Source: CAZIQY01 sp964541605 (GTDB taxonomy: Bacteria > Desulfobacterota > Syntrophia > Syntrophales > UBA2185). Taken from it: a stretch of 39,835 bases of DNA. The notes below the pieces were generated by a model. That model did no database searches. It was not told where the DNA came from and worked only from the letters and a program-made list of their open reading frames with translations. Each line of letters starts with the position of its first letter. Positions within the stretch are counted from its first letter, which is position 1. A program made the translations under genes and the position numbers. This document shows positions 7,315 to 15,165 of this stretch, in pieces. The stretch covers positions 1 through 39,835 of the forward strand of contig CAZIQY010000022.1 in NCBI GenBank assembly GCA_964541605.1, given 5' to 3'.

Positions 7315-9306
7315 ATGAACGGGTTGCCCCTTATGATTAATTACGAAAAAGAACTTAATGCAGAACAAATACGGGTCGTTATGGAAGAAGTTGGGCCGCT
7401 CCTTGTCATTGCAGGCGCCGGGAGTGGTAAAACACGGACGCTTACATACCGGGTTGCCCGTCTGCTTGAATCGGGTGTCAATCCTGAGCGGATTCTTCTT
7501 GCCACCTTTACGAACAAAGCCGCACGTTCAATGCTTTCCAGGGTGAAATCCCTGGTTGATGTAGATTTAGCCAGTCTCTGGGGAGGAACGTATCACCATA
7601 TCGCCCATCTAATCCTCAGAAGAAATGCCCATCTTCTTGGCTACGGGCGGAACTTTGCCATCATCGACGCGGAAGACGCATCCCAACTGATCAATGCATG
7701 CATATCCGAGAAGGGAATCGACGCAAAAGGAAACAAGTTTCCCAAAGGAAATGTCCTGAGGGATATCATCAGCCTTTCTTTGAATACGGAGGTTTCTCTG
7801 GAGGACGTTGTTTCGCGAAGATATCCCTTTTTATTGTCCTGTCTCGAAGACATCACGTCGATCGCCTCGCTTTTTGCCCTTCGCAAAAAAAAATTAAACG
7901 TCATGGATTTCGATGATCTCCTGATCAACTGGAAGGAGCTCCTGCTCAAATTCCCTGACGTACTGGACAACTATTCCAAGAGATTTCTTCACGTTCTCGT
8001 CGATGAATACCAGGATACCAATATCATCCAGGCAGATATCGTTGATCTCATGGCGTCATATCACAGAAATCTCATGGTTGTGGGAGATGACTCCCAGAGC
8101 ATATATGCCTTCCGGGGGGCCAATTACGCCAATATCTTTCATTTCCCTAAGAGATATCCCGACTGCAAGCTTTTCAAGCTGGAGACAAATTATCGCAGCA
8201 CACCTGAAATCCTTCACCTGGCCAACCTCAGCATCGTCAACAATGAAAATCAGTTTCAGAAAGAATTGAGATCTGTGAGAAGAACAGGCCTGAGGCCAGT
8301 TCTTGTACCTCTGGAGAATGCCGGCCAGCAAGCCAATTTTGTTGCCCAGCGTATTCTTGAACTGTTCAGAGAGGGGATGCCGCTTGAAGAAATGGCGGTT
8401 CTGTACCGGGCTCATTATCATTCCATGGAACTCCAGATGGAACTGACACGCAGAGGAGTCCCATATGAAATCCGGTCCGGAATCCGTTTCTTTGAACAGG
8501 CCCATATCAAGGATGTTGCCGCTTACCTGAAAATCATTTCCAATCCCTTTGATGAGCTGGGTTGGAAGAGGGTGCTGGGTCTTTACAAAAAGATAGGAAA
8601 AGTCACGGCAGATAAAGTCTGGAAGTATTTATCAAAACATGAAAATCCTCTTCAGGCCGCCACACGGAATGATTTTTTGAACTGCGCGTCGAAGACTGCC
8701 GCCCCGGGTCTTATGAAATTACAGAATACCTTGAAAACACTTCTGAGTGCTTCGCCTGATATAAATCCACAAAACATCATTGAGGTCCTCATGGATAACG
8801 GTTATCGGGAATATCTGCAGGAGAGATATACGGATGCCGTGTCGAGGGAAGAGGATCTGTATCAGCTGGGTTTTTTTTCTGCAAAATTTTCTTCGCTCGA
8901 AGACTTTTTGAGTGAGGTCGCCCTGATGACAAACATGGCTGAAGAGGATGAAAAAGATCCTGACACGGCAACAAAGGACAAAATCATTCTCAGCACGATC
9001 CATCAGGCCAAGGGGCTTGAATGGTCGATCGTGATGATGATCTGGTGTGCCGACGGTATGTTGCCTCTGGCCCGTGCCCTAAAAGATCCTGACGGGGAAG
9101 AGGAGGAAAGAAGGCTTTTTTATGTCGCAACCACACGGGCCAAGGACCAGCTCTATCTTTGTTATCCCCTGATCGATTACTCAAGGGGTATGGGGAATAT
9201 GGTGATAAATCCTTCAAGATTTATCAGAGAACTCTCTCCGGCTCAGAGATATTCGAAATCCTGCCCCTACGATCAGTGGGTTGTTAATGAAAACCATCGG
9301 TATTAA
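7315..9306 (+). CDS. UvrD/Rep-family superfamily 1A DNA helicase
   Basis: The 663-residue protein carries the SF1A set: a Q-motif (LNAEQ), Walker A AGAGSGKT (33-40), Walker B with DEYQDT (230-235), QSIYAFRGA (motif III, from 261), NYRST (motif IV, from 292), TIHQAKGLEW (from 561) and EERRLFYVATTRA (motif VI). It should be an ATP-driven 3'-5' translocase acting in repair or replication restart. It is closer to Rep/PcrA-type enzymes than to AddA, as no nuclease domain is present. Neither ATG 7315 nor ATG 7333 has a clear ribosome-binding site; 7333 gives the more family-like start MINYEKELN and fits the promoter better. The stop overlaps the stop of the facing gene by 4 bases. Confidence 0.93.
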   Translation: MNGLPLMINYEKELNAEQIRVVMEEVGPLLVIAGAGSGKTRTLTYRVARLLESGVNPERILLATFTNKAARSMLSRVKSLVDVDLASLWGGTYHHIAHLILRRNAHLLGYGRNFAIIDAEDASQLINACISEKGIDAKGNKFPKGNVLRDIISLSLNTEVSLEDVVSRRYPFLLSCLEDITSIASLFALRKKKLNVMDFDDLLINWKELLLKFPDVLDNYSKRFLHVLVDEYQDTNIIQADIVDLMASYHRNLMVVGDDSQSIYAFRGANYANIFHFPKRYPDCKLFKLETNYRSTPEILHLANLSIVNNENQFQKELRSVRRTGLRPVLVPLENAGQQANFVAQRILELFREGMPLEEMAVLYRAHYHSMELQMELTRRGVPYEIRSGIRFFEQAHIKDVAAYLKIISNPFDELGWKRVLGLYKKIGKVTADKVWKYLSKHENPLQAATRNDFLNCASKTAAPGLMKLQNTLKTLLSASPDINPQNIIEVLMDNGYREYLQERYTDAVSREEDLYQLGFFSAKFSSLEDFLSEVALMTNMAEEDEKDPDTATKDKIILSTIHQAKGLEWSIVMMIWCADGMLPLARALKDPDGEEEERRLFYVATTRAKDQLYLCYPLIDYSRGMGNMVINPSRFIRELSPAQRYSKSCPYDQWVVNENHRY

Positions 9307-11192
9307 ATCCAGCGGTCCAGCTTGGATTTCGCTTCATATTCTTCTCTTAAAGCGATTTGTGTGGCCTCAGCAATGTCCTCCACCCGCTTGACCCAGTCTT
9401 CAAACTTGATATCCACTCCAAAGATGCCCATCATTTCATCGTTATCGTCAACGATCGGCGCAGATACAGTGATACAGAGAGCTCCCGTCATTTTCGATAT
9501 ATAAAAATTTGTCACATACATTTTCCCCGTCTGCAAAGGTTTGATAAACCACTCTCTGTCAGACTGATCCGTCCCGACACCATAGTTCTCGTATTTTGCC
9601 CTGTCCGCGATGTTGGTAATATTTTTTGTTGTTTTTTTACCATTCATGTCAACCACATAGGCAAATTGGATTGACGGATTTTCTTCGATGAACTGCTGCA
9701 TGATCGGTTCCTGCTGCTCCGGTTTCATCGTTTTCATCATGGGGTGTTCGATAACCTGTTTTACCACGGTCATGGCAGCCTGTGTTGCCATGTATTTGAT
9801 CTTCTCCAGATCGGACATAAACAGCTCCGGCAGGTATTTTCGAACCAGCTTCTCCAATTCTTCGTGAGATATTGCGGTAACCCTGCCGGCCTCGTACTGC
9901 TCCGTTATCCACTTGTGAATCTTCGAGACGCCGGGATGTCTCTTGTCGATCACCGTCTTATCATTTGACCCCAAACGAGAGTTTATCCAGTGTGCTATCC
10001 CTGCCTTCCCGGATTTGTCGGTAATCATGGCAACTATCGGCCTTTTCAATATCTTGGTTGTATCAAAAATATTATAGATCACCTCATTTTTGATCAACCC
10101 GTCGGCATGGATACCGGCCCTGGTAACATTAAAATCGGAACCGACAAAAGGGTAATTTGCAGGGATTGTCATCCCGACCTCTCTCTCAAAATAATCGGCG
10201 ATATCCGTAATCACAGTCGTATCAATACCGTTATTGGTTCCCCTGAGGCCGATGTACTCGATAATGAGTGCTTCCACGGGGGGATTGCCTGTCCGTTCTC
10301 CCAGTCCAAGCAATGTTCCATTAGCTGCACTGCAACCATACAGCCAGGCGGTGGTGGCATTGATCATAGCCTTATGGAAATCATTGTGACCATGCCATTC
10401 GAGGAGATGACCGGGGACTCCGGCATCCTCAATAAAAGCCCTGACGAGCTTATCGACAGCCCGTGGCAGGGATGCGCCCGGATAGGTCACGCCATACCCC
10501 ATGGTGTCACATAACCTTATTTTTATATCAATGCCGCTTTCTTCCCGCAGTTTCATTAACTCAATTGCAAAAGGAATACTGAATCCATAGATTTCGCCCC
10601 TTGTAATATCTTCAAAGTGGCACCTCGGTACTATGTCTTGATCCATAATGTCTTTGACAATGCCCAGGTAGTCATCCATTGCTTTTTTCCTGGTGCTGTT
10701 AAGCTTCAAAAAAATATGGTAATCGGAAACGGATGTAAGAATGCCCGTTTCCCTTAATCCGGCTTCTTTCACCAGCCCGGTGTCTTCCTTCTGGGCTCTT
10801 ATCCATCCGGTGATCTCAGGGTATTTTAATCCGAGGTCAACACATCTTGCTACGGCATCGCGATCTTTTTGACTGTATAGAAAGAACTCGGACTGCCTGA
10901 TCACGCCATTGTCGCCACCAAGCTTGCTCATCAGCGCGAAAAGATCCACAATCTGCTTTACCGTATATGGCGGTCGTGCCTGCTGACCATCCCGGAATGT
11001 GGTGTCCGTAATAAATATATCGTCTGCCGGGTCAATCGAAATGATTCTGTGATCAAAATCTATGCGGCTGACTTCATCGTAAGGAAAAACGCTTTTCTGT
11101 AAATTCGGCTCATCAACGTCCCTCAGTTCAAATTTCCAGAACTTGGTATGTTCATGATCAAGAACCCTTTTGTGCTTATTCCATTTCGCCAT
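9303..11192 (-). CDS. Re-citrate/homocitrate synthase-like enzyme fused to a Cache-like sensor domain
   Basis: Residues about 55-400 form a DRE-TIM (HMGL-like) synthase barrel. Metal and catalytic motifs are DTTFRDGQQ (63-71), HGHND (267-271), GLGERTGNPPVEA (from 296) and HADG (362-365). This family condenses acetyl-CoA with a 2-oxo acid; in anaerobes such as Syntrophus and Clostridium kluyveri a member is the Re-face citrate synthase, so citrate synthesis is a good guess. It is not a typical LeuA, since the C-terminal part is not the usual leucine-binding domain. Instead, residues about 470-600 look like a Cache (PDC-like) ligand-sensing domain: FAYVVD, GTDQSDREWF (540-549), YVTNFYIS, ITVSAPI and GIFGVDI. 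There is no signal peptide or membrane segment, so the sensor is intracellular. GGAG precedes ATG 11192. Fusion and family are clear; substrate is inferred. Confidence 0.85.
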   Translation of the reverse strand: MAKWNKHKRVLDHEHTKFWKFELRDVDEPNLQKSVFPYDEVSRIDFDHRIISIDPADDIFITDTTFRDGQQARPPYTVKQIVDLFALMSKLGGDNGVIRQSEFFLYSQKDRDAVARCVDLGLKYPEITGWIRAQKEDTGLVKEAGLRETGILTSVSDYHIFLKLNSTRKKAMDDYLGIVKDIMDQDIVPRCHFEDITRGEIYGFSIPFAIELMKLREESGIDIKIRLCDTMGYGVTYPGASLPRAVDKLVRAFIEDAGVPGHLLEWHGHNDFHKAMINATTAWLYGCSAANGTLLGLGERTGNPPVEALIIEYIGLRGTNNGIDTTVITDIADYFEREVGMTIPANYPFVGSDFNVTRAGIHADGLIKNEVIYNIFDTTKILKRPIVAMITDKSGKAGIAHWINSRLGSNDKTVIDKRHPGVSKIHKWITEQYEAGRVTAISHEELEKLVRKYLPELFMSDLEKIKYMATQAAMTVVKQVIEHPMMKTMKPEQQEPIMQQFIEENPSIQFAYVVDMNGKKTTKNITNIADRAKYENYGVGTDQSDREWFIKPLQTGKMYVTNFYISKMTGALCITVSAPIVDDNDEMMGIFGVDIKFEDWVKRVEDIAEATQIALREEYEAKSKLDRWI

Positions 11193-11302
11193 GTCGGTTG
11201 CTCCAAAATCTTTTAAAATTCAGTTACGAAACTCTATTGAGATCATTCGAATCACTGTTTTCAATCTTGCGACTGCTTTAACGAACATGATTGTTCATTT
11301 TT

Positions 11303-11341
11303 GTAAAAAAAAGAGGGCACCCTGAAACCAGCCGTGCCCTC
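11303..11341 (-). terminator. Intrinsic terminator after the LysM lipoprotein gene
   Basis: On the minus strand GAGGGCAC (11341-11334) pairs with GTGCCCTC (11320-11313) around a 13-base loop, followed by eight T. It lies 22 bases beyond the stop codon and separates this gene from the synthase-Cache gene downstream. Confidence 0.85.
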
Positions 11342-11362
11342 ATAAGAAAATATGTGCAGGTC

Positions 11363-11899
11363 TCAGTTCACCGGCAAATTTGCATCCTGAGGGGCTACAT
11401 ATGGCTTCGGAGCCCCTGCCTTCTTTCTTTCTTTCTTAATGTCGTCCATACTGAATCCTGTCCTCGGAATTTTAAATTTCTGCCCTGGATAAATGAGGTT
11501 GGGATTTTTGATCATCTTTATATTTGCTTTATAAATCAAAGGCCAGAGGTATGGATCATTGTACTGATCCTTATACTTTGCTATCCACCAGAGAGAATCA
11601 CCTTTTCTCACAATGTGCTGTGTTCGGAGTTTGGTTTTTTTCTTCAATGTTTTCCCGGACCCTTCCTTCTTTTCCGCAACGGCCTGTTGTTCAACAACGG
11701 GCGACGCTTCGGCAACCTGTTTTTCCTCGACCGCAATCCGTTTATCTGCAGGCTGTTTTTCGGCTTCCTGTTTCACGTCTGATGTCTGCTCAATAACGGC
11801 CGTCTTTGCAGACGGCTTTGCACAGGCGGAAAAAAGAAAAATAAAAGTCACAACTACCATTAATCTGACGAAGACACCTGACCATCGCTGAAGTAACAT
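11363..11899 (-). CDS. LysM-domain lipoprotein
   Basis: The 178-residue protein begins with a basic segment, a hydrophobic stretch (about 10-24) and a lipobox-like FSAC with Cys26. It is probably a lipoprotein anchored at the cell envelope. A Lys/Glu/Ala/Val-rich low-complexity linker follows (about 30-92), then one LysM peptidoglycan-binding domain (94-145; HIVRKGDSLWWIA, YNDPYLWPLIYKAN, NPNLIYPGQKFKIP), then a short Pro-rich tail. The frame is open to 11941, but ATG 11899 is chosen because GGGGAGGA lies 8 bases upstream and the signal peptide starts there. Such proteins are common in Desulfobacterota, usually of unknown exact role. It has its own terminator and appears monocistronic. Confidence 0.88.
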   Translation of the reverse strand: MLLQRWSGVFVRLMVVVTFIFLFSACAKPSAKTAVIEQTSDVKQEAEKQPADKRIAVEEKQVAEASPVVEQQAVAEKKEGSGKTLKKKTKLRTQHIVRKGDSLWWIAKYKDQYNDPYLWPLIYKANIKMIKNPNLIYPGQKFKIPRTGFSMDDIKKERKKAGAPKPYVAPQDANLPVN

Positions 11900-12023
11900 G
11901 TTTTTGTCCTCCCCACATACGTTAGATGGAAAATGCATCACGACCGCTCGATATCTGAGTATTGATACTATATAAGGTAATAAATATCAGGTCTTTTTGT
12001 CAATAAAAAAATGGGGATGAAGC

Positions 12024-13799
12024 TTAGATGATCTTAAGAGAAAGCTCCATGAGTTGATTTATACTTACTTCAGATGGAGCATCCGTTAAAAGACATGTCG
12101 CTTTCTGCGTTTTGGGAAAAGCAATCACATCTCGTATGGAATCAGTGCCGATCATCATCATGATCAGCCTGTCAAATCCCAGAGCAATGCCCCCATGGGG
12201 AGGCGTTCCGTACTCAAGGGCATCGAGGAGAAAACCGAATTTAATCCTGACTTCATCCTGAGGCATCCCTAGTGCTTCAAAAATAATGGACTGTAATTTT
12301 TGCTGATGAATTCGTATGCTTCCCCCTCCTATTTCCGATCCGTTCAGAACAAGATCATAGGCTCGGGCTCTGACTTTATCCGGATTTGTTCTCAGGATCG
12401 GAATATCCTCCAAAAACGGTGAGGTAAAAGGATGATGAATGGATACATACCTTTTTTCGGTATCGCTGTATTCAAACAGGGGAAATTCCTGCACCCAGGT
12501 AAAGGCAAATTCTTCAGGATCGATCAGATTTAATTTTTTTGCTAAATGAATCCTGAGATTTCCCAAGGCCTCCTGCACAACAGATGGCGTGTCTCCCAGA
12601 AAGAGAATCAGATCGCCTTCTTCGGCCTTCATGGTTTCATTAATTTGTCTGACCTCGTCGGGTTTGAGAAACTTGAATATAGGGGAAGTCCATCCTTCGG
12701 GATTGACTCTGGCCCACGCGAGTCCTTTCGCTCCGTAGGGGCTCACAACGTCAACAAGACCATCGAGATCCTTCCGGCTAAGCCGTTTCCCGTCTTCAAC
12801 CTTCAAGGCTTTTATCATGCCGCCCCCGTGCGCAGTTTCCTGAAACACCTGAAGTGAAGAGTTCCTGACAATATGGGTAATGTCCCGCAATTCCAGGGCA
12901 AACCGAACATCAGGATTATCCTTGCCAAATCGATCAATGGCATCGCGATAAGTGATCCTTGGAAATGGTATTCGAAGCTCTTTTCCAAGACAGGTCCTGA
13001 AAAGATGTTTCATAAGCTTTTCCGTAACATGAATGACATCGTCTTCTGAAATAAAAGACATTTCCACATCAATCTGGGTAAACTCAGGTTGACGATCAGC
13101 CCTGAGATCTTCATCACGGAAACACCTGACAATCTGATAATATCTGTCAAATCCGGAAACCATCAGCAATTGCTTGAAAAGCTGAGGTGACTGGGGGAGT
13201 GCGTAAAACATTCCCTGATTGACGCGACTTGGAACCAGGTAATCACGGGCTCCTTCCGGAGTGCTTTTTGTTAGAAAGGGTGTTTCAATTTCCACGAACC
13301 CTTCCTGCTGAAAATATGCTCTCGTTTCGGCAGCTACCCTGCTTCTGAGCATGAGATTCTTCTGTATTTCGTGTCGCCTCAGATCGAGGTATCGGTATTT
13401 CAGCCGAATACTTTCAGAGATCTCGGACTCTTCATTAAGAACGAACGGCGGCGTCTTCGATTCATTAAGTATTTCCAGTTCAAAAACCATCACTTCAATC
13501 TCACCGGTTTTCAGGTCAGGATTCTCCATTTCCTTGGGTCTTGGACGAACCATACCTCTGACAGCAAGAACAAATTCGCTTCTGATTCGATGTGCTTCTC
13601 CATGGCTGTCATGATCCACATCAGGATTGAACACGATTTGGACCAGGCCTTCCCGGTCTCTTAAATCGACAAAAATGACGCCTCCATGATCTCTTCTGCG
13701 ATGTACCCAGCCCATAAGAACTACTTCTTTACCGACATGAGAACGTTCCAGAGCCCCACAATAATGCGTTCTTTTCTTTTCTGTTAAAAAGCCAGCCAA
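12024..13799 (-). CDS. aspS: Aspartyl-tRNA synthetase, probably non-discriminating (TTG start)
   Basis: The 591-residue class IIb synthetase has an N-terminal OB-fold anticodon domain (WVHRRRDHGGVIFVDLRDRE at about 31-50), motif 2 FRDEDLRADRQPEF (227-240), the bacterial insertion domain and motif 3 near GIALGFDRL (about 535). Length is normal for a bacterial AspRS. The anticodon-domain sequence RRRDHGG, with His-Gly where E. coli has Leu-Gly, is the form found in non-discriminating enzymes that also charge tRNA-Asn for GatCAB to amidate; that is inferred. The start is TTG 13799, preceded by AGAGGTAG. It begins 7 bases after hisS on the same strand, so the two are co-transcribed. Confidence 0.95.
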   Translation of the reverse strand: MAGFLTEKKRTHYCGALERSHVGKEVVLMGWVHRRRDHGGVIFVDLRDREGLVQIVFNPDVDHDSHGEAHRIRSEFVLAVRGMVRPRPKEMENPDLKTGEIEVMVFELEILNESKTPPFVLNEESEISESIRLKYRYLDLRRHEIQKNLMLRSRVAAETRAYFQQEGFVEIETPFLTKSTPEGARDYLVPSRVNQGMFYALPQSPQLFKQLLMVSGFDRYYQIVRCFRDEDLRADRQPEFTQIDVEMSFISEDDVIHVTEKLMKHLFRTCLGKELRIPFPRITYRDAIDRFGKDNPDVRFALELRDITHIVRNSSLQVFQETAHGGGMIKALKVEDGKRLSRKDLDGLVDVVSPYGAKGLAWARVNPEGWTSPIFKFLKPDEVRQINETMKAEEGDLILFLGDTPSVVQEALGNLRIHLAKKLNLIDPEEFAFTWVQEFPLFEYSDTEKRYVSIHHPFTSPFLEDIPILRTNPDKVRARAYDLVLNGSEIGGGSIRIHQQKLQSIIFEALGMPQDEVRIKFGFLLDALEYGTPPHGGIALGFDRLIMMMIGTDSIRDVIAFPKTQKATCLLTDAPSEVSINQLMELSLKII

Positions 13800-13806
13800 G
13801 ATCTAT

Positions 13807-15072
13807 CTACCTCTCTTTAATCAGTTTCAAGATAGTTTCTTCAATTCGATCAAGTCCCAAAGTTACCTGTGATCCTTTTCGCATATCTCTGAATTCAGCA
13901 CGGTTCTCTCTTATTTCATTATCACCGAGGATCAGAGTATAATATGAATTTAATTTGTCTGCCCGTTTCATCTGACTTTTAAGGCTCTTGCCTGCATAAT
14001 CCATGTCTGACCTGATGCCTTTTATCCGCACAGCGTTACATAACTTAAATGCCAACCTCTGTGCATCATCGCCAAGAGCTGCAATAAAAAGGTCAAGAGT
14101 ATCAACAAATTCTTCAACGCCACGGGGCATCAAAGAAATGAGTCGTTCCATGCCAACTGCGAATCCAATGCCCGGGACATCCGGTCCTCCAAGACTTTTC
14201 ACAAGACCATCGTACCTGCCGCCGCCCGCTATTGCGTTCTGGGCGCCAAGAGACTCGGTGACGACCTCAAAGGTCGTCCTCGTGTAATAATCGAGCCCCC
14301 TCACCATTTTGTCATTAATTTCGAAAGATATATCAAATATATTAAGGTACTCCTTTAACTTCGTAAAGTGGTCTTTACATTTGCCACAGATAAAACCGGA
14401 CAGCCGCGGTGCGTGATCTATGGCCGCCTGGCAACTATTCACCTTACAATCAAAAACACGCAGTGGATTGGTGACAACCCGTCGCCGACAATCTTCGCAA
14501 AAGTCATTTTCCCTGCGCAACAAGAAATCATAAAGATTGCTTCTGAATACAGGACGGCATTCCTGGCAACCCAGAGAGTTTATCTGTAGTCTTAAGGCGG
14601 TCATTTCCATGGCATTAAGAAATTGTATCAGCATAAGAATGACCTCTGCGTCTATCCGGGGATCATCCAGGCCGAGACATTCGACATTGATCTGGTGAAA
14701 TTGTCTGTATCTTCCTTTCTGAGGCCTTTCACGTCTGAACATGGGGCCGATAGTAAACAATCTGGCAACGGGATCGAAGGTGAATACCGCATGTTCTATG
14801 CAGGCACGGATCACGGAAGCTGTCGCTTCGGGGCGCAGGGTGAGGTATTCATCTCCCCTGTCGAGAAATGTGTACATCTCTTTTTCGACTATATCCGTAG
14901 ATTCTCCGATACTTCTTTTAAATAGATCCGTCTTTTCCAGGACAGGCACGCGAATTTCCCTGAAACCGAAATTCGTGAAAATATCGCGGGCTCTTCCTTC
15001 GACATATTGCCAGATGCCTGTTTCCTGCGGAAGAATATCATTAAATCCCCGTACCGACGTGATCTTTTCCAT
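13807..15072 (-). CDS. hisS: Histidyl-tRNA synthetase
   Basis: The 421-residue class II synthetase opens with the typical VRGFNDILP. Motif 2 is FRRERPQKGRYRQFHQ (112-127). The histidine-specific segments are LDYYTRTTFEV (about 259-269) and AGGGRYDGL (about 281-289), with motif 3 PGIGFAVGMERL. The C-terminal anticodon domain runs from about 325. Length is normal. A weak AAGG lies ahead of ATG 15072. It sits between comEC (94 bases upstream) and aspS (7 bases downstream); a hisS-aspS pair is a common bacterial arrangement. Confidence 0.96.
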   Translation of the reverse strand: MEKITSVRGFNDILPQETGIWQYVEGRARDIFTNFGFREIRVPVLEKTDLFKRSIGESTDIVEKEMYTFLDRGDEYLTLRPEATASVIRACIEHAVFTFDPVARLFTIGPMFRRERPQKGRYRQFHQINVECLGLDDPRIDAEVILMLIQFLNAMEMTALRLQINSLGCQECRPVFRSNLYDFLLRRENDFCEDCRRRVVTNPLRVFDCKVNSCQAAIDHAPRLSGFICGKCKDHFTKLKEYLNIFDISFEINDKMVRGLDYYTRTTFEVVTESLGAQNAIAGGGRYDGLVKSLGGPDVPGIGFAVGMERLISLMPRGVEEFVDTLDLFIAALGDDAQRLAFKLCNAVRIKGIRSDMDYAGKSLKSQMKRADKLNSYYTLILGDNEIRENRAEFRDMRKGSQVTLGLDRIEETILKLIKER

Positions 15073-15165
15073 GACGAATTACACAACCTTGAAATACATC
15101 ATTTTTTTCTTTGAAAAGTGTTGTTCGATAACACACAAAGCCTTGAAGTGCAATAAATTTCTGGT

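Noticed and set aside
11283..11296. GAACATGATTGTTC palindrome as a LexA box
   Set aside because: The half sites are separated by six bases, not the four of the GAAC-N4-GTTC box, and the neighbouring genes are not SOS genes.
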